NCBI GenBank assembly: GCA_020848745.1
Contig: JADLHM010000021.1
Span: 32,110-96,109, forward strand
Length of the DNA stretch: 64,000 nucleotides
Source: Deltaproteobacteria bacterium
Lineage (GTDB): Bacteria; Desulfobacterota; Binatia; UTPRO1
Direction: 5' to 3'
Shown here in pieces: positions 18,755 to 27,303 of this stretch (position 1 is its first letter; each line of letters opens with the position of its first letter). A program made the position numbers and the translations under genes. The notes under the pieces are model-generated. The model searched no databases, was not told the DNA's origin, and saw only the letters and a list, made by a program, of their open reading frames with translations.

Positions 18755-19917
18755 GAGGCGAGCGCTCCGTGTGCGAGCAGGTCCACGGCGCGGCCGATCA
18801 GGTCCTCGCGCATCTCGTGCACCTCGACGCCGCGCCCGATGTCCGTGAGCAGCGTGACCGTGAGCTCGCCGCCGAGGTGCTCGCGGAACTCCGCGAGCCC
18901 GTCGAGAATGCGAGGCCGCTCGCCCGCGCCGCACAGGCGGAGCGCCCGGTCGTACGTCGGAAGTCCGAGGGCGCGGAGCAGGCGTACGATGCGATCACGC
19001 GCGCTCGTCGCCAGCATGCCGATCTCGGCCGCGTAGCACGTGTCGAGCGCCATGCCGATCGCGACCGCCTCCCCGTGTCGCAGCCGATGAGCGGTCAGCA
19101 TCTCGAGCTTGTGCGCCGCCCAGTGCCCGAAATCCAGCGGACGCGCGCTGCCGAGCTCGAAAGGATCGCCGGAGCCCGCGATGTGCGCCAGGTGGAGGCG
19201 GGCGCTCCGCTCGACGAGCGCCGCGACGCGATCCAGAACACCGCCGGCGAGGTCGTCGACGGCCGCTTCGAGCCACGCGAAGAACCCGGCGTCGCGGACG
19301 ACCGCGACCTTCGCCGCCTCCGCCATGCCCGCGACGACGTCGCGCCGCTCGAGGGTGGCGAGCCACTCCCGGTCGTTCAGGACCGCGAAGGGCGGGGCGA
19401 ACGTCCCGAGGAAGTTCTTGCTGCCGAAAGCATTGATCCCGTTCTTCACGTTGACGCCGGAGTCCGCCTGCGCGAGAACCGTGGTCGGAACGCGCACGAC
19501 GCGGACCCCCCGGTGCGCGGTCGCCGCCGCGTACCCCGCCATGTCGAGCACCGCGCCGCCGCCGATCGCCACGACGACGCTCTGCCGGTCGATGCCGAGG
19601 GCATGCAGGCGCGCGTGCAGCCGACCGAGCTCCCCGTGCTCGTTCTTGACGCGCTCGCCGCCCGCGACGACGAGCGGCTCCGCCGCGAGGGTCAGCCGCT
19701 CGGCATGCGCGGCGACGTACGCCGCGACGCGCCCCACGATGCCGGGCCATGCCCGCGCCACGCCGTCGTCGATCACGGCCAATAGGCGATGGCGCCGCTC
19801 TGGCTCGCGCCGCGCGATCGCCTCCACGAGATCACCGTTCGCCGCCGCCAGCACGTCCCGCGTGAAATAGACGGGATAGTCGAAGGGCACGGTGATCCGC
19901 TGCCAGTGGAGGGACAT
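18751..19917 (-). CDS. eboD: 3-dehydroquinate-synthase-like protein, EboD-like
   Basis: A sugar-phosphate-cyclase-fold protein of 388 residues. NAD-binding AIGGGAVLDMAGYAAATAHRG, RVPTTVLAQADSGVNVKNGINAFGSKNFLG, the metal Glu in GMAEAAKV and the His ligands in FGHWAAHKLEMLTAHRLRHGEAVAIGM are all present, so it should be catalytic. Placement at the head of eboD-eboE-eboC points to EboD rather than the AroB of the shikimate pathway. The start is uncertain: ATG 19917 (MSLHWQRITV) or ATG 19929; neither has a clear Shine-Dalgarno. Confidence 0.84.
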   Translation of the reverse strand: MSLHWQRITVPFDYPVYFTRDVLAAANGDLVEAIARREPERRHRLLAVIDDGVARAWPGIVGRVAAYVAAHAERLTLAAEPLVVAGGERVKNEHGELGRLHARLHALGIDRQSVVVAIGGGAVLDMAGYAAATAHRGVRVVRVPTTVLAQADSGVNVKNGINAFGSKNFLGTFAPPFAVLNDREWLATLERRDVVAGMAEAAKVAVVRDAGFFAWLEAAVDDLAGGVLDRVAALVERSARLHLAHIAGSGDPFELGSARPLDFGHWAAHKLEMLTAHRLRHGEAVAIGMALDTCYAAEIGMLATSARDRIVRLLRALGLPTYDRALRLCGAGERPRILDGLAEFREHLGGELTVTLLTDIGRGVEVHEMREDLIGRAVDLLAHGALAS

Positions 19918-20002
19918 TGCGTCGAGCATTGTTGCAATGGTCCCGAGGGCCAGCAAGGGCCGTTCCGAGCGCGCGTCTCACGGCGCGCGCGCCCGGATTC
20001 GA

Positions 20003-20032
20003 TTTACTCTCCGAAGACGCCGCGCGTATAAT
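20003..20032 (+). promoter_or_regulatory. Sigma-70 type promoter for the AAA+/VWA genes
   Basis: TTTACT (20003-20008) and a consensus TATAAT (20027-20032) are 18 bases apart, with the ATG of the ATPase 33 bases downstream behind GGAGGA. Confidence 0.7.
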
Positions 20033-20065
20033 GCCGGCGCCTTTTCGGCCCGGAGGACACGGTTG

Positions 20066-21463
20066 ATGGAGCAGGCGCGTACGGTCGGCGAGCTGAGACG
20101 AGCGGGATACCAATCCCTCCCCGTGCGCGAAGAGATGCGCCGCAACCTGCTCGCGAAGCTCGCCGCCGGCGAGCCCATCCTCGCGGGCATCATCGGCTAC
20201 GACGACTCCGTCGTCCCGGAGATCGAGAACGCGATTCTCGCCGGCCACCACATGGTGTTTCTCGGCGAACGCGGGCAGGGCAAGTCGCGGATCATGCGCG
20301 GGTTACTGGCGCTCCTCGACGCCGAGATCCCGGCCGTCGCCGGCTGCGAGATCAACGACGACCCGTTCGCGCCGCTCTGCGGCCCATGCCGGCAACGGGT
20401 CGCCGCCGAGGGCGAGGCGCTGCCCATCGTGTGGCTGCCGCGCGATCGGCGCTACAGCGAAAAGCTCGCGACCCCCGACGTCTCCATGGCGGACCTGATC
20501 GGGGAAATCGACCCGATCAAGGTCGCGGAAGGACGTTACCTGGCCGACGAGGAAACCATCCACTACGGACTCGTGCCGCGGACCCATCGCGGTATCTTCG
20601 CCATCAACGAGCTCCCCGACCTCACCGAGAAGGTGCAGGTCGGCCTCTTCAACGTGATGGAGGAGAAAGACGTCCAGATCAAAGGTTACAAGATCCGCCT
20701 GCCGCTCGACGTGGTGATCATCGCGAGCGCGAACCCCGAGGACTACACGAGCCGCGGCCGGATCATCACGCCGTTGAAGGACCGCTTCGACGCCCAGATC
20801 CGCACCCACTACCCGACGCGGATCGAGGACGAGATCGCCATCATGGACCAAGAGGTTCCGGCGCGGCCGCGAGCAGGCCGCGAAGTGCGGGTGCCGGGGT
20901 TCATCAAGGAGCTCCTCGCGCAGATCACGCTGGAGGCGCGCGACTCGAACGAGATCAACCAGGCGTCGGGCGTGAGCGTCCGCGTCACCATCAACAACTA
21001 CGAGAGCGTCATCGCGAACGCCGAGAAGCGCGCCGTCCGGTGCGGCGAACGCGAGATCGTGCCGCGGCTCACCGACCTGCACGCCGTGCTCTCCTCGACC
21101 GCCGGCAAGATCGAGCTCGAGTACGCGGGCGAGGAGAAGAAGGCGAGCGACCTGATCGACCGGCTCACCAACCGCGCGGTGCTCAAGGTATTCGATCGGG
21201 CCATGTCGGTCGAAGGGCTGAAGCGGGTCGTCGAGTACTTCGAGGGCGGGGGAGGGGTCGAGGTGTCCGACCGCATGCCCGCCGCCGACTATCTCGAAGG
21301 CATCCGCGGCATCCCGGGTCTCCGCGAGGCGATCACCGCGCTCGGGCCCTTCGAAAGCCCGGCGCTCATGGCGGCGGCGAGCGAACTCGTTCTCGAAGGG
21401 CTCCATGTGCACCGCAAGCTCAACAAGGAGCGGGCCGGCGGGCGAGCGGTCTACAAAAGCTGA
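20066..21463 (+). CDS. Magnesium-chelatase-like AAA+ ATPase
   Basis: A 465-residue AAA+ protein of the MoxR/ChlI type. Walker A is GERGQGKSR, Walker B-like FAINELPDL, sensor 1 ASANPEDYTSRGR, then PLKDRFDAQIRTHYP. An inserted CEINDDPFAPLCGPCRQR segment holds two Cys. The Shine-Dalgarno GGAGGACACGGTTG precedes ATG 20066. It is followed three bases later by a VWA-domain gene; such pairs act as chaperone-like machines that insert metals or remodel protein complexes. The client is unknown. Confidence 0.88.
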   Translation: MEQARTVGELRRAGYQSLPVREEMRRNLLAKLAAGEPILAGIIGYDDSVVPEIENAILAGHHMVFLGERGQGKSRIMRGLLALLDAEIPAVAGCEINDDPFAPLCGPCRQRVAAEGEALPIVWLPRDRRYSEKLATPDVSMADLIGEIDPIKVAEGRYLADEETIHYGLVPRTHRGIFAINELPDLTEKVQVGLFNVMEEKDVQIKGYKIRLPLDVVIIASANPEDYTSRGRIITPLKDRFDAQIRTHYPTRIEDEIAIMDQEVPARPRAGREVRVPGFIKELLAQITLEARDSNEINQASGVSVRVTINNYESVIANAEKRAVRCGEREIVPRLTDLHAVLSSTAGKIELEYAGEEKKASDLIDRLTNRAVLKVFDRAMSVEGLKRVVEYFEGGGGVEVSDRMPAADYLEGIRGIPGLREAITALGPFESPALMAAASELVLEGLHVHRKLNKERAGGRAVYKS

Positions 21464-21466
21464 CCC

Positions 21467-23059
21467 ATGCGGACCGTCCGCTACACGCGCTGGGACGGAC
21501 GCCAGCGAATCCGCCTCGACCCCGACGAGATCTTCGCCAAGCTCGGCGAGTACCTCTCCTACACCGACGACATCCGCCAGGCCCTCGATTGGCTCCTCCG
21601 CCAGGGTGCCGACCTCTCCGGCATGCGCGTGCTCGGGCTCGACGAGCTCCTCGAGCAGGTGCGCAAGCAGATCCGCGAGCGCCACCGCGACCACGACATC
21701 GACCATGCGCTCGACGAGATGCGCCGCAAGCTCGACGAGCTGCTCGACCTCGAGCGCGACACCCTCGCCGAGCGCCGTCCGGACCGCCCGGAGCTCGCCG
21801 CCAAGGAGGCATTCCTCGCGGACCTGCCCCCCGGGCTCTCCGCCGCCATCACGAAGCTCATCGACTATGCCTTCGAGGACGAGCAGGCCGCCGGGGAGTT
21901 CCAGAACCTCCTCGAGGAGCTCGACAACATCCGCCGCCTCGAGGACTTCCAGCGCAAGCACGGCGAGGCGTTCCAGGGTGCGGACTCGCTCGACTACGAA
22001 CGCGCCCTCGAGATGCTGCGCGAGCTCGAGCGCCTGCGGGAGATCGAGCAGAGCCTGATGAACGCCGACCTCCCGAGCGTCGACCTCGACGGCCTGCGGG
22101 GGCTCCTCGGCGCCGAGGCCGCGCAGGACTTCGAGAACCTCCGCCAGATGATGGCGATGCTGCAGGACTCCGGGTATCTGATGAACCGCGAGGGCCAGAT
22201 GGCGCTCTCGCCGAAGGGCGTCCGCAAGATCGGCCAGCTGGCGCTCCGCGACATCTACCAGGGGCTGCTGCGCGACCGGCCCGGCTCCCATCCGAACGAG
22301 ACGCGCGGCGCCGCCGCGCTTCGCCCCGAGGTGAGCAAGCCCTACCAGCACGGCGACCCCCTGAACCTCGATCTCGTCGGCACGCTCAAGCAGGCCCTCG
22401 CGCGCGGGCCGGGCGCGCCGCTCCGCCTCGCGCCGAACGACTTCCGGGTCTACGACGCCGACGACGCGACCAGCACCTCCACGGTGCTGCTCCTGGACAT
22501 GAGCTGGTCGATGAGCTGGGAAGGCCGCTTCGCCGCCGCCAAGAAGGTGGCCCTCGCGATGGAGAGCCTCATCCGTTCGCGCTACCCACGCGACTACTTC
22601 GCGATCGTCGGCTTCTTCACCCGCGCCGTCGAGCTGAAGCTCAAGGATCTCCCCGAGGCGAGCTGGAACATGGGGGACCCGTTCACCAACCTCCAGGACG
22701 GCCTGCGGCTCGGCGCCGAGCTCCTGGCGCGCCACCGCAGCACGAATCAGCACTTCATCGTCATCACGGACGGCCAACCGACGGCGTACTTCCAGAAAGG
22801 CCGGCTCTTCTGCGAGTGGCCGCTCAGCTTCGGCGGCATCAGCATGCGCGCCGCCCAGGAAACCCTGAAGGAAGTCGAGCGGGTGACGCGGCTCGGCATC
22901 ACGATCAACACCTTCATGCTCGACGACAGCCCGAGCCTGCGGGCGTTCGTCGAGCGCATGACCCGCATCAACCGGGGGCGCGCTCTCTACACGCGCCCGG
23001 ATCGCCTCGGCGAGTACCTCCTCGTCGACTACCTCAGCCACAAGCGCAAGAAGGTCTGA
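21467..23059 (+). CDS. VWA-domain protein, partner of the AAA+ ATPase
   Basis: A 530-residue protein with a long charged helical N-terminal half (Glu/Arg/Leu-rich, probable coiled coils about residues 60-230) and a C-terminal von Willebrand A domain. The MIDAS motif is DMSWSMS, with the later Thr and Asp in the FTNLQDGL and ITDGQP segments. It begins three bases after the ATPase stop, so the two are co-translated. It resembles the BchD/CobT or MoxR-associated VWA partners but no tetrapyrrole genes lie nearby. Confidence 0.87.
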   Translation: MRTVRYTRWDGRQRIRLDPDEIFAKLGEYLSYTDDIRQALDWLLRQGADLSGMRVLGLDELLEQVRKQIRERHRDHDIDHALDEMRRKLDELLDLERDTLAERRPDRPELAAKEAFLADLPPGLSAAITKLIDYAFEDEQAAGEFQNLLEELDNIRRLEDFQRKHGEAFQGADSLDYERALEMLRELERLREIEQSLMNADLPSVDLDGLRGLLGAEAAQDFENLRQMMAMLQDSGYLMNREGQMALSPKGVRKIGQLALRDIYQGLLRDRPGSHPNETRGAAALRPEVSKPYQHGDPLNLDLVGTLKQALARGPGAPLRLAPNDFRVYDADDATSTSTVLLLDMSWSMSWEGRFAAAKKVALAMESLIRSRYPRDYFAIVGFFTRAVELKLKDLPEASWNMGDPFTNLQDGLRLGAELLARHRSTNQHFIVITDGQPTAYFQKGRLFCEWPLSFGGISMRAAQETLKEVERVTRLGITINTFMLDDSPSLRAFVERMTRINRGRALYTRPDRLGEYLLVDYLSHKRKKV

Positions 23060-23072
23060 GAGGGGAGTCGGC

Positions 23073-25760
23073 GTGGCGGTCGTGGAAGGAACGGGCGTGA
23101 AGCTCACGCCGATGCTGGCGCAGTACCTGCGGTTGAAGGAGCAGCACCGGGACGCCGTATTGATGTTCCGGCTCGGCGACTTCTACGAGATGTTCTTCGA
23201 GGACGCGGAGCGCGCCTCGGCCATCCTCGACATCACCCTCACCGCGCGCAACAAGCACGACCCGAACCCGATCCCCCTCTGCGGCGTGCCCTTCCATGCG
23301 GTCGACGGTTACATCCAGAAGCTCCTCGCCGCCGGGCTGAAGGTGGCGATCTGCGAGCAGGTCGAGGACCCGCGTGGCGCCAAGGGTCTCGTCGACCGCG
23401 ACGTCGTGCGCGTCATCACGCCGGGCACGGTGCTCGAGGAGGAGAGCCTCGACCCGCGGAGCGCGAGCTTCCTCGCCGTCGTCGCGCGGGCCGGCGACGG
23501 CCTCGGGCTCGCGGCCTGCGACCTTTCGACGGGCGAGGTGCGCGTCATGGAGTTCTCGCCGGCCGCGGGACGCGAACGCGGCGCGACGACCGACGCACCG
23601 ACGCGCGTCGCCGCCGACGACGCGCTCGACGCGGCGGCCGAGGAGCTCGCGCGGCTCGGCGCCAAGGAGCTCGTCGTCGCCCCCGAGCTGCAAGCGGTGC
23701 TGCCTCGGCTGACCGCCCAGGCGCCCGGCGTATTCCAGAGCCTCGTCCCGACGGAATGGTTCGATGCCGAGGAGGGGGGTGCCTGGGTCGCGGCGAGCGC
23801 GGAGGGCGCCAGCGCCGTCGGCGCGGGCGGTCGGGCGGCGCTCGGGGGATTGCGCGCGTACCTCCGCGCCACATACCGCGGCAAGCTCGACCACCTCCGC
23901 GCGCCGGAGCTCGTGCGGCCGCACGACACCCTCATCCTCGACCAGACGACGCGCAGCAATTTGAACCTCGTGGACGGCGGCGGAGGCGAACGGCGCGGAT
24001 CGCTCCTGCACGTTCTCGACCGCACGCGCACCCCGATGGGGAGCCGCATGCTGCGGCGCTGGATGCTCGCGCCGCTGACGAGCCCGGCCGCGATCGCGCG
24101 CCGGCTCGACGCCGTCGAGATCCTGGTCCAGAGCGTCGACGTTCGCGAGGACGTCCGCACCGGGCTCGCCGGCATGGGCGATCTCGAGCGCCTCGTCGCA
24201 CGTGTCGGCACCGGGAGCGCGTCGCCACGCGACCTGACGCGGCTCGTCGCGGCGCTCGCGCGCGTCGGAGCGCTTCGCGACAACCTCGGCGGCCGCGACG
24301 ATCTGCTCGGCGAGGTCGCCGCGACCCTCGACCCGCTGCCCGACCTGCAAACGCGCATCGGCGCGATGCTCGCGGACGAGCCGCCGGCAACCGCCAGGAG
24401 CGGCGCCATCATCCGCGACGGCGCGCGTCCCGAGGTCGACGAACTGCGCAGCCTCACCCGTGACGGCAAGGGCTGGGTCGCCGCGCTCGAGGCGCGCGAG
24501 CGCAAGCGCACGGGCATCGCCTCCCTGAAGGTCCGCTACAACCGCGTCTCCGGCTACGGAATCGAGGTGACGAAGCCGAACCTCGCGCTCGTCCCGGCCG
24601 AGTACGTCCGCAAGCAGACCCTCGCCGGGGCGGAGCGCTTCGTGACCGCCGAGCTCAAGGAGCAGGAGCAGAAGCTCCTCGGCGCCGAGGCGCGCCTGGT
24701 GCAGCTCGAAGCGGCCCTCTTCGCCGAGCTCGTCGCCGAGGCGGCGACGCACCAGCGCGCGCTCGCCGAGAACGCCCGGGCGGTCGCCGTGCTCGACACC
24801 CTCGCCGCGCTCGCCGACGTCGCCCACGACCGGGGCTACGTCCGACCGGTCCTCGACCGTGGCGACGCCGTCGTCATCCGGGACGGCCGCCACCCCGTAA
24901 TCGAGACGACGCTCGGGGGCGCCGCGTTCGTCCCGAACGACTGCACGCTCGACGCCAGCCAGCAGGTCCTGCTGATCACGGGACCCAACATGGCCGGCAA
25001 GTCGACCTACCTCCGCCAGGTGGCGCTGGTCTGCTGCCTCGCGCAGATGGGGAGCTTCGTCCCGGCGTCCGAGGCCAGGATCGGCGTCCTCGACCGCATC
25101 TTCACGCGCGTCGGCGCCTCCGACAACCTCGCCGCGGGCGACTCGACCTTCATGGTGGAAATGCGCGAGACCGCGAACATCCTCCGCGAGCTCGGGCCCC
25201 GGAGCCTGGTCATCCTCGACGAGATCGGACGCGGCACCAGCACCTACGACGGGATCGCCATCGCCTGGGCCGTCGCTGAACACCTCCACGATCGCGAACC
25301 GGCGGCGAAGACGCTCTTCGCGACCCACTACTACGAGCTGACGGCCCTGGCCCGGCAACTCCCCAGGGTCCGCAACTACTCGGTGGCGGTCCGGGAGTGG
25401 AACGATCAGGTGATTTTCCTGCGTCGCATCGTTGCGGGCCCGGCCAACCGGAGCTATGGCGTAGAGGTGGCGCGGCTGGCGGGTCTGCCGGTCGAGGTGG
25501 TGGAGAGGGCGCGGAGTCTCTTGGCGACGCTCGAACGCGGCGAGCTGCTTTCCGAGGGTGGGCGCACTGCCGCCGCGGGGCATCCTGTCCCCGGCACGCA
25601 GCTCGGACTGTTCGCCCCGCGGCCGTCGGCCGTCGAGGCGCGCTTGCGCGCGATCGACGTGACGCGCATGACACCCCTGGAGGCGATGAACGAGCTACAT
25701 CAGTTGGTGGACGCGGTGCGGGGCGGTGGAGACGACCATGGCACGGACGGACGAGACTGA
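23073..25760 (+). CDS. mutS: DNA mismatch repair protein MutS
   Basis: An 895-residue MutS that recognises mismatches. The mismatch-binding Phe-x-Glu is in LGDFYEMFFED, followed by PLCGVPFHAVDGYI; the ATPase shows ITGPNMAGKSTYLRQ, DSTFMVEM and LVILDEIGRGTSTYDG with FATHYYEL. Start GTG 23073 lies seven bases after AGGGGAG. The C-terminal tail includes LGLFAPRPS. The gene overlaps the amidase start by 23 bases. Confidence 0.97.
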   Translation: MAVVEGTGVKLTPMLAQYLRLKEQHRDAVLMFRLGDFYEMFFEDAERASAILDITLTARNKHDPNPIPLCGVPFHAVDGYIQKLLAAGLKVAICEQVEDPRGAKGLVDRDVVRVITPGTVLEEESLDPRSASFLAVVARAGDGLGLAACDLSTGEVRVMEFSPAAGRERGATTDAPTRVAADDALDAAAEELARLGAKELVVAPELQAVLPRLTAQAPGVFQSLVPTEWFDAEEGGAWVAASAEGASAVGAGGRAALGGLRAYLRATYRGKLDHLRAPELVRPHDTLILDQTTRSNLNLVDGGGGERRGSLLHVLDRTRTPMGSRMLRRWMLAPLTSPAAIARRLDAVEILVQSVDVREDVRTGLAGMGDLERLVARVGTGSASPRDLTRLVAALARVGALRDNLGGRDDLLGEVAATLDPLPDLQTRIGAMLADEPPATARSGAIIRDGARPEVDELRSLTRDGKGWVAALEARERKRTGIASLKVRYNRVSGYGIEVTKPNLALVPAEYVRKQTLAGAERFVTAELKEQEQKLLGAEARLVQLEAALFAELVAEAATHQRALAENARAVAVLDTLAALADVAHDRGYVRPVLDRGDAVVIRDGRHPVIETTLGGAAFVPNDCTLDASQQVLLITGPNMAGKSTYLRQVALVCCLAQMGSFVPASEARIGVLDRIFTRVGASDNLAAGDSTFMVEMRETANILRELGPRSLVILDEIGRGTSTYDGIAIAWAVAEHLHDREPAAKTLFATHYYELTALARQLPRVRNYSVAVREWNDQVIFLRRIVAGPANRSYGVEVARLAGLPVEVVERARSLLATLERGELLSEGGRTAAAGHPVPGTQLGLFAPRPSAVEARLRAIDVTRMTPLEAMNELHQLVDAVRGGGDDHGTDGRD

Positions 25761-27273
25761 CGATCGGCGCGGGCGCCGCTGCGGCCTGCTGCTGGCCGTC
25801 GCCACCCTGAGCCTGCTCGCCTGGACGGTGGAGGCCGCCGCGGTGGCCGTCCGGCCGGGACGGGTCGAGCGCGTCCGGTACGAAGCGCGCGACGGCTCGA
25901 CCCGCGTCATCATCATGCTGTCACGCCCCGTACCGTTCGAAGTGCGCGTCCTCGGTGGCGAGACCGCCCGCAAGACCGAGCGCCGCATCGTGCTCGACTT
26001 CTCGAACGCCGTCCTCGCACCCGGGGCCGCGGCCCCGATCGGCGTCGAGAACGGGTTCCTCCAGCAGGTCCGTACGGGGCAGTTCACCGCCCGTACGGCG
26101 CGCGTGGTGCTCGATCTCGCCAGCATCACCAAGCACTCCGTCGAGGCCTTCGAGGATCCGCCGCGGGTCGTGATCGATATCGTCGGGAAGCCCGCGCCGG
26201 CGGCCCCGGTCGTCGCCGCTCCGAACACGGCGCCGTCCCGCACCGAGGGCGCGCTCGCGACCACGCGCGGCGAGCCGCCGGCTGAGCGGACGACGCCATC
26301 CGCGGATCGCGCCGCGCCGCCGCGCGAGGTCGCCACGGCGCCGCCGTCCCCGCCCGAGAGAGCGTCCGTCGAACCGCCACGCGCGTCCGGGCATGCCGGC
26401 GAACCGGCGAAGCCCCTCGACAAGAGCGACAAGGGCACGCCGGCGGCTCTCGACCGGGTCACGATCGGTGACACGGCCGAGCGGCGGAGCGAGCCAGCGC
26501 CGGTTCCCGCCGCGTCCCCGAAGCGGCCCGAGACCGCCGGTAAAGCCGGGAGCACCGACCCGTTGCCGGGACGTCCGGCGAACCGCCCCTGGCGCATCGT
26601 CCTCGATCCCGGGCACGGCGGCGCGGATCCCGGCGCGCAAGGCGTGGGCGGCATCGTGGAAAAGGACATCGTCCTCGCGATCGCGCAGCGCCTGAAGCGG
26701 CGGCTCGAGGAGTCCTCCAACGCCAAGGTGCTCCTCACGCGCGAAACCGACGCCACCCGCACCCTCGCCGAGCGGACGGCGTTCGCGAACGCCAACAGCG
26801 CCGATCTCTTCATCTCGATCCACGCCAACGCCGATCGGAGCGGCGAGCTGCAGGGCATCGAGACCTACACGCTCAACAACTCGAACGACCGCGCCACCAT
26901 CCGGCTCGCCAAGATGGAGAACGGCCCGGCGGTCCGGGTCGGACGCGGCGACCTCTCGTTCATCCTGAGCGACATGGTGCAGTCCGGGAAGGAAGAGGAG
27001 TCGAACGCCCTCGCGGAGCGCCTGCACTCGCGCGTGCTCGCCCGCTTGCGCTCGCGCTACACCGACGTCCACAACCTCGGCGTGAAGAAAGGACCGTTCT
27101 ACGTGCTGGTCGGCGCGTACATGCCGTGCGTTCTCGTGGAGACGTCGTTCCTCTCCCACCCGGTCGAGGGCAAGCGCCTCGGTACGACGGCCTACCAGCA
27201 CGACATCGCCGAAGGGCTCTTCCTCGGCATCACCGACTTCCTGGGCGACGCGCGCCTCGCCAAGACGCTCTAG
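25738..27273 (+). CDS. N-acetylmuramoyl-L-alanine amidase with AMIN domain (AmiC-type)
   Basis: A 511-residue periplasmic cell-wall amidase. An N-terminal hydrophobic stretch (LLLAVATLSLLAWTVEAAAVA) is a signal peptide or anchor, an AMIN domain (VRYEARDGSTRVIIMLSRPVP) targets it to the septum or envelope, a Pro/Ala-rich linker follows (about residues 150-280), and the C-terminal Amidase_3 domain has LDPGHGGADPGAQG, the first Zn Glu in VEKDIVL, SIHANA and VLVETSFLSHP. It cleaves peptide stems from glycan. The start overlaps the end of mutS; GTG 25726 is an alternative. Confidence 0.93.
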   Translation: MARTDETDDRRGRRCGLLLAVATLSLLAWTVEAAAVAVRPGRVERVRYEARDGSTRVIIMLSRPVPFEVRVLGGETARKTERRIVLDFSNAVLAPGAAAPIGVENGFLQQVRTGQFTARTARVVLDLASITKHSVEAFEDPPRVVIDIVGKPAPAAPVVAAPNTAPSRTEGALATTRGEPPAERTTPSADRAAPPREVATAPPSPPERASVEPPRASGHAGEPAKPLDKSDKGTPAALDRVTIGDTAERRSEPAPVPAASPKRPETAGKAGSTDPLPGRPANRPWRIVLDPGHGGADPGAQGVGGIVEKDIVLAIAQRLKRRLEESSNAKVLLTRETDATRTLAERTAFANANSADLFISIHANADRSGELQGIETYTLNNSNDRATIRLAKMENGPAVRVGRGDLSFILSDMVQSGKEEESNALAERLHSRVLARLRSRYTDVHNLGVKKGPFYVLVGAYMPCVLVETSFLSHPVEGKRLGTTAYQHDIAEGLFLGITDFLGDARLAKTL

Positions 27274-27303
27274 GAGCCTGTCCGAGACGTCGCCGCCCAC
27301 ACG

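Noticed and set aside
18751..19917. AroB (shikimate pathway 3-dehydroquinate synthase)
   Set aside because: The fold and ligands fit, but the gene heads eboD-eboE-eboC with overlaps, so an Ebo role is more likely; aroA lies elsewhere with pheA and tyrA.
20303..23107. A 934-codon open frame on the minus strand opposite the AAA+/VWA genes
   Set aside because: Its sequence is low-complexity Glu/Val/Leu/Arg mirror composition with no family motif, while the plus strand encodes clear domains. Long antisense frames are expected in DNA this GC-rich; the same applies to those at 745-2601, 23034-25583 and 27688-30036.
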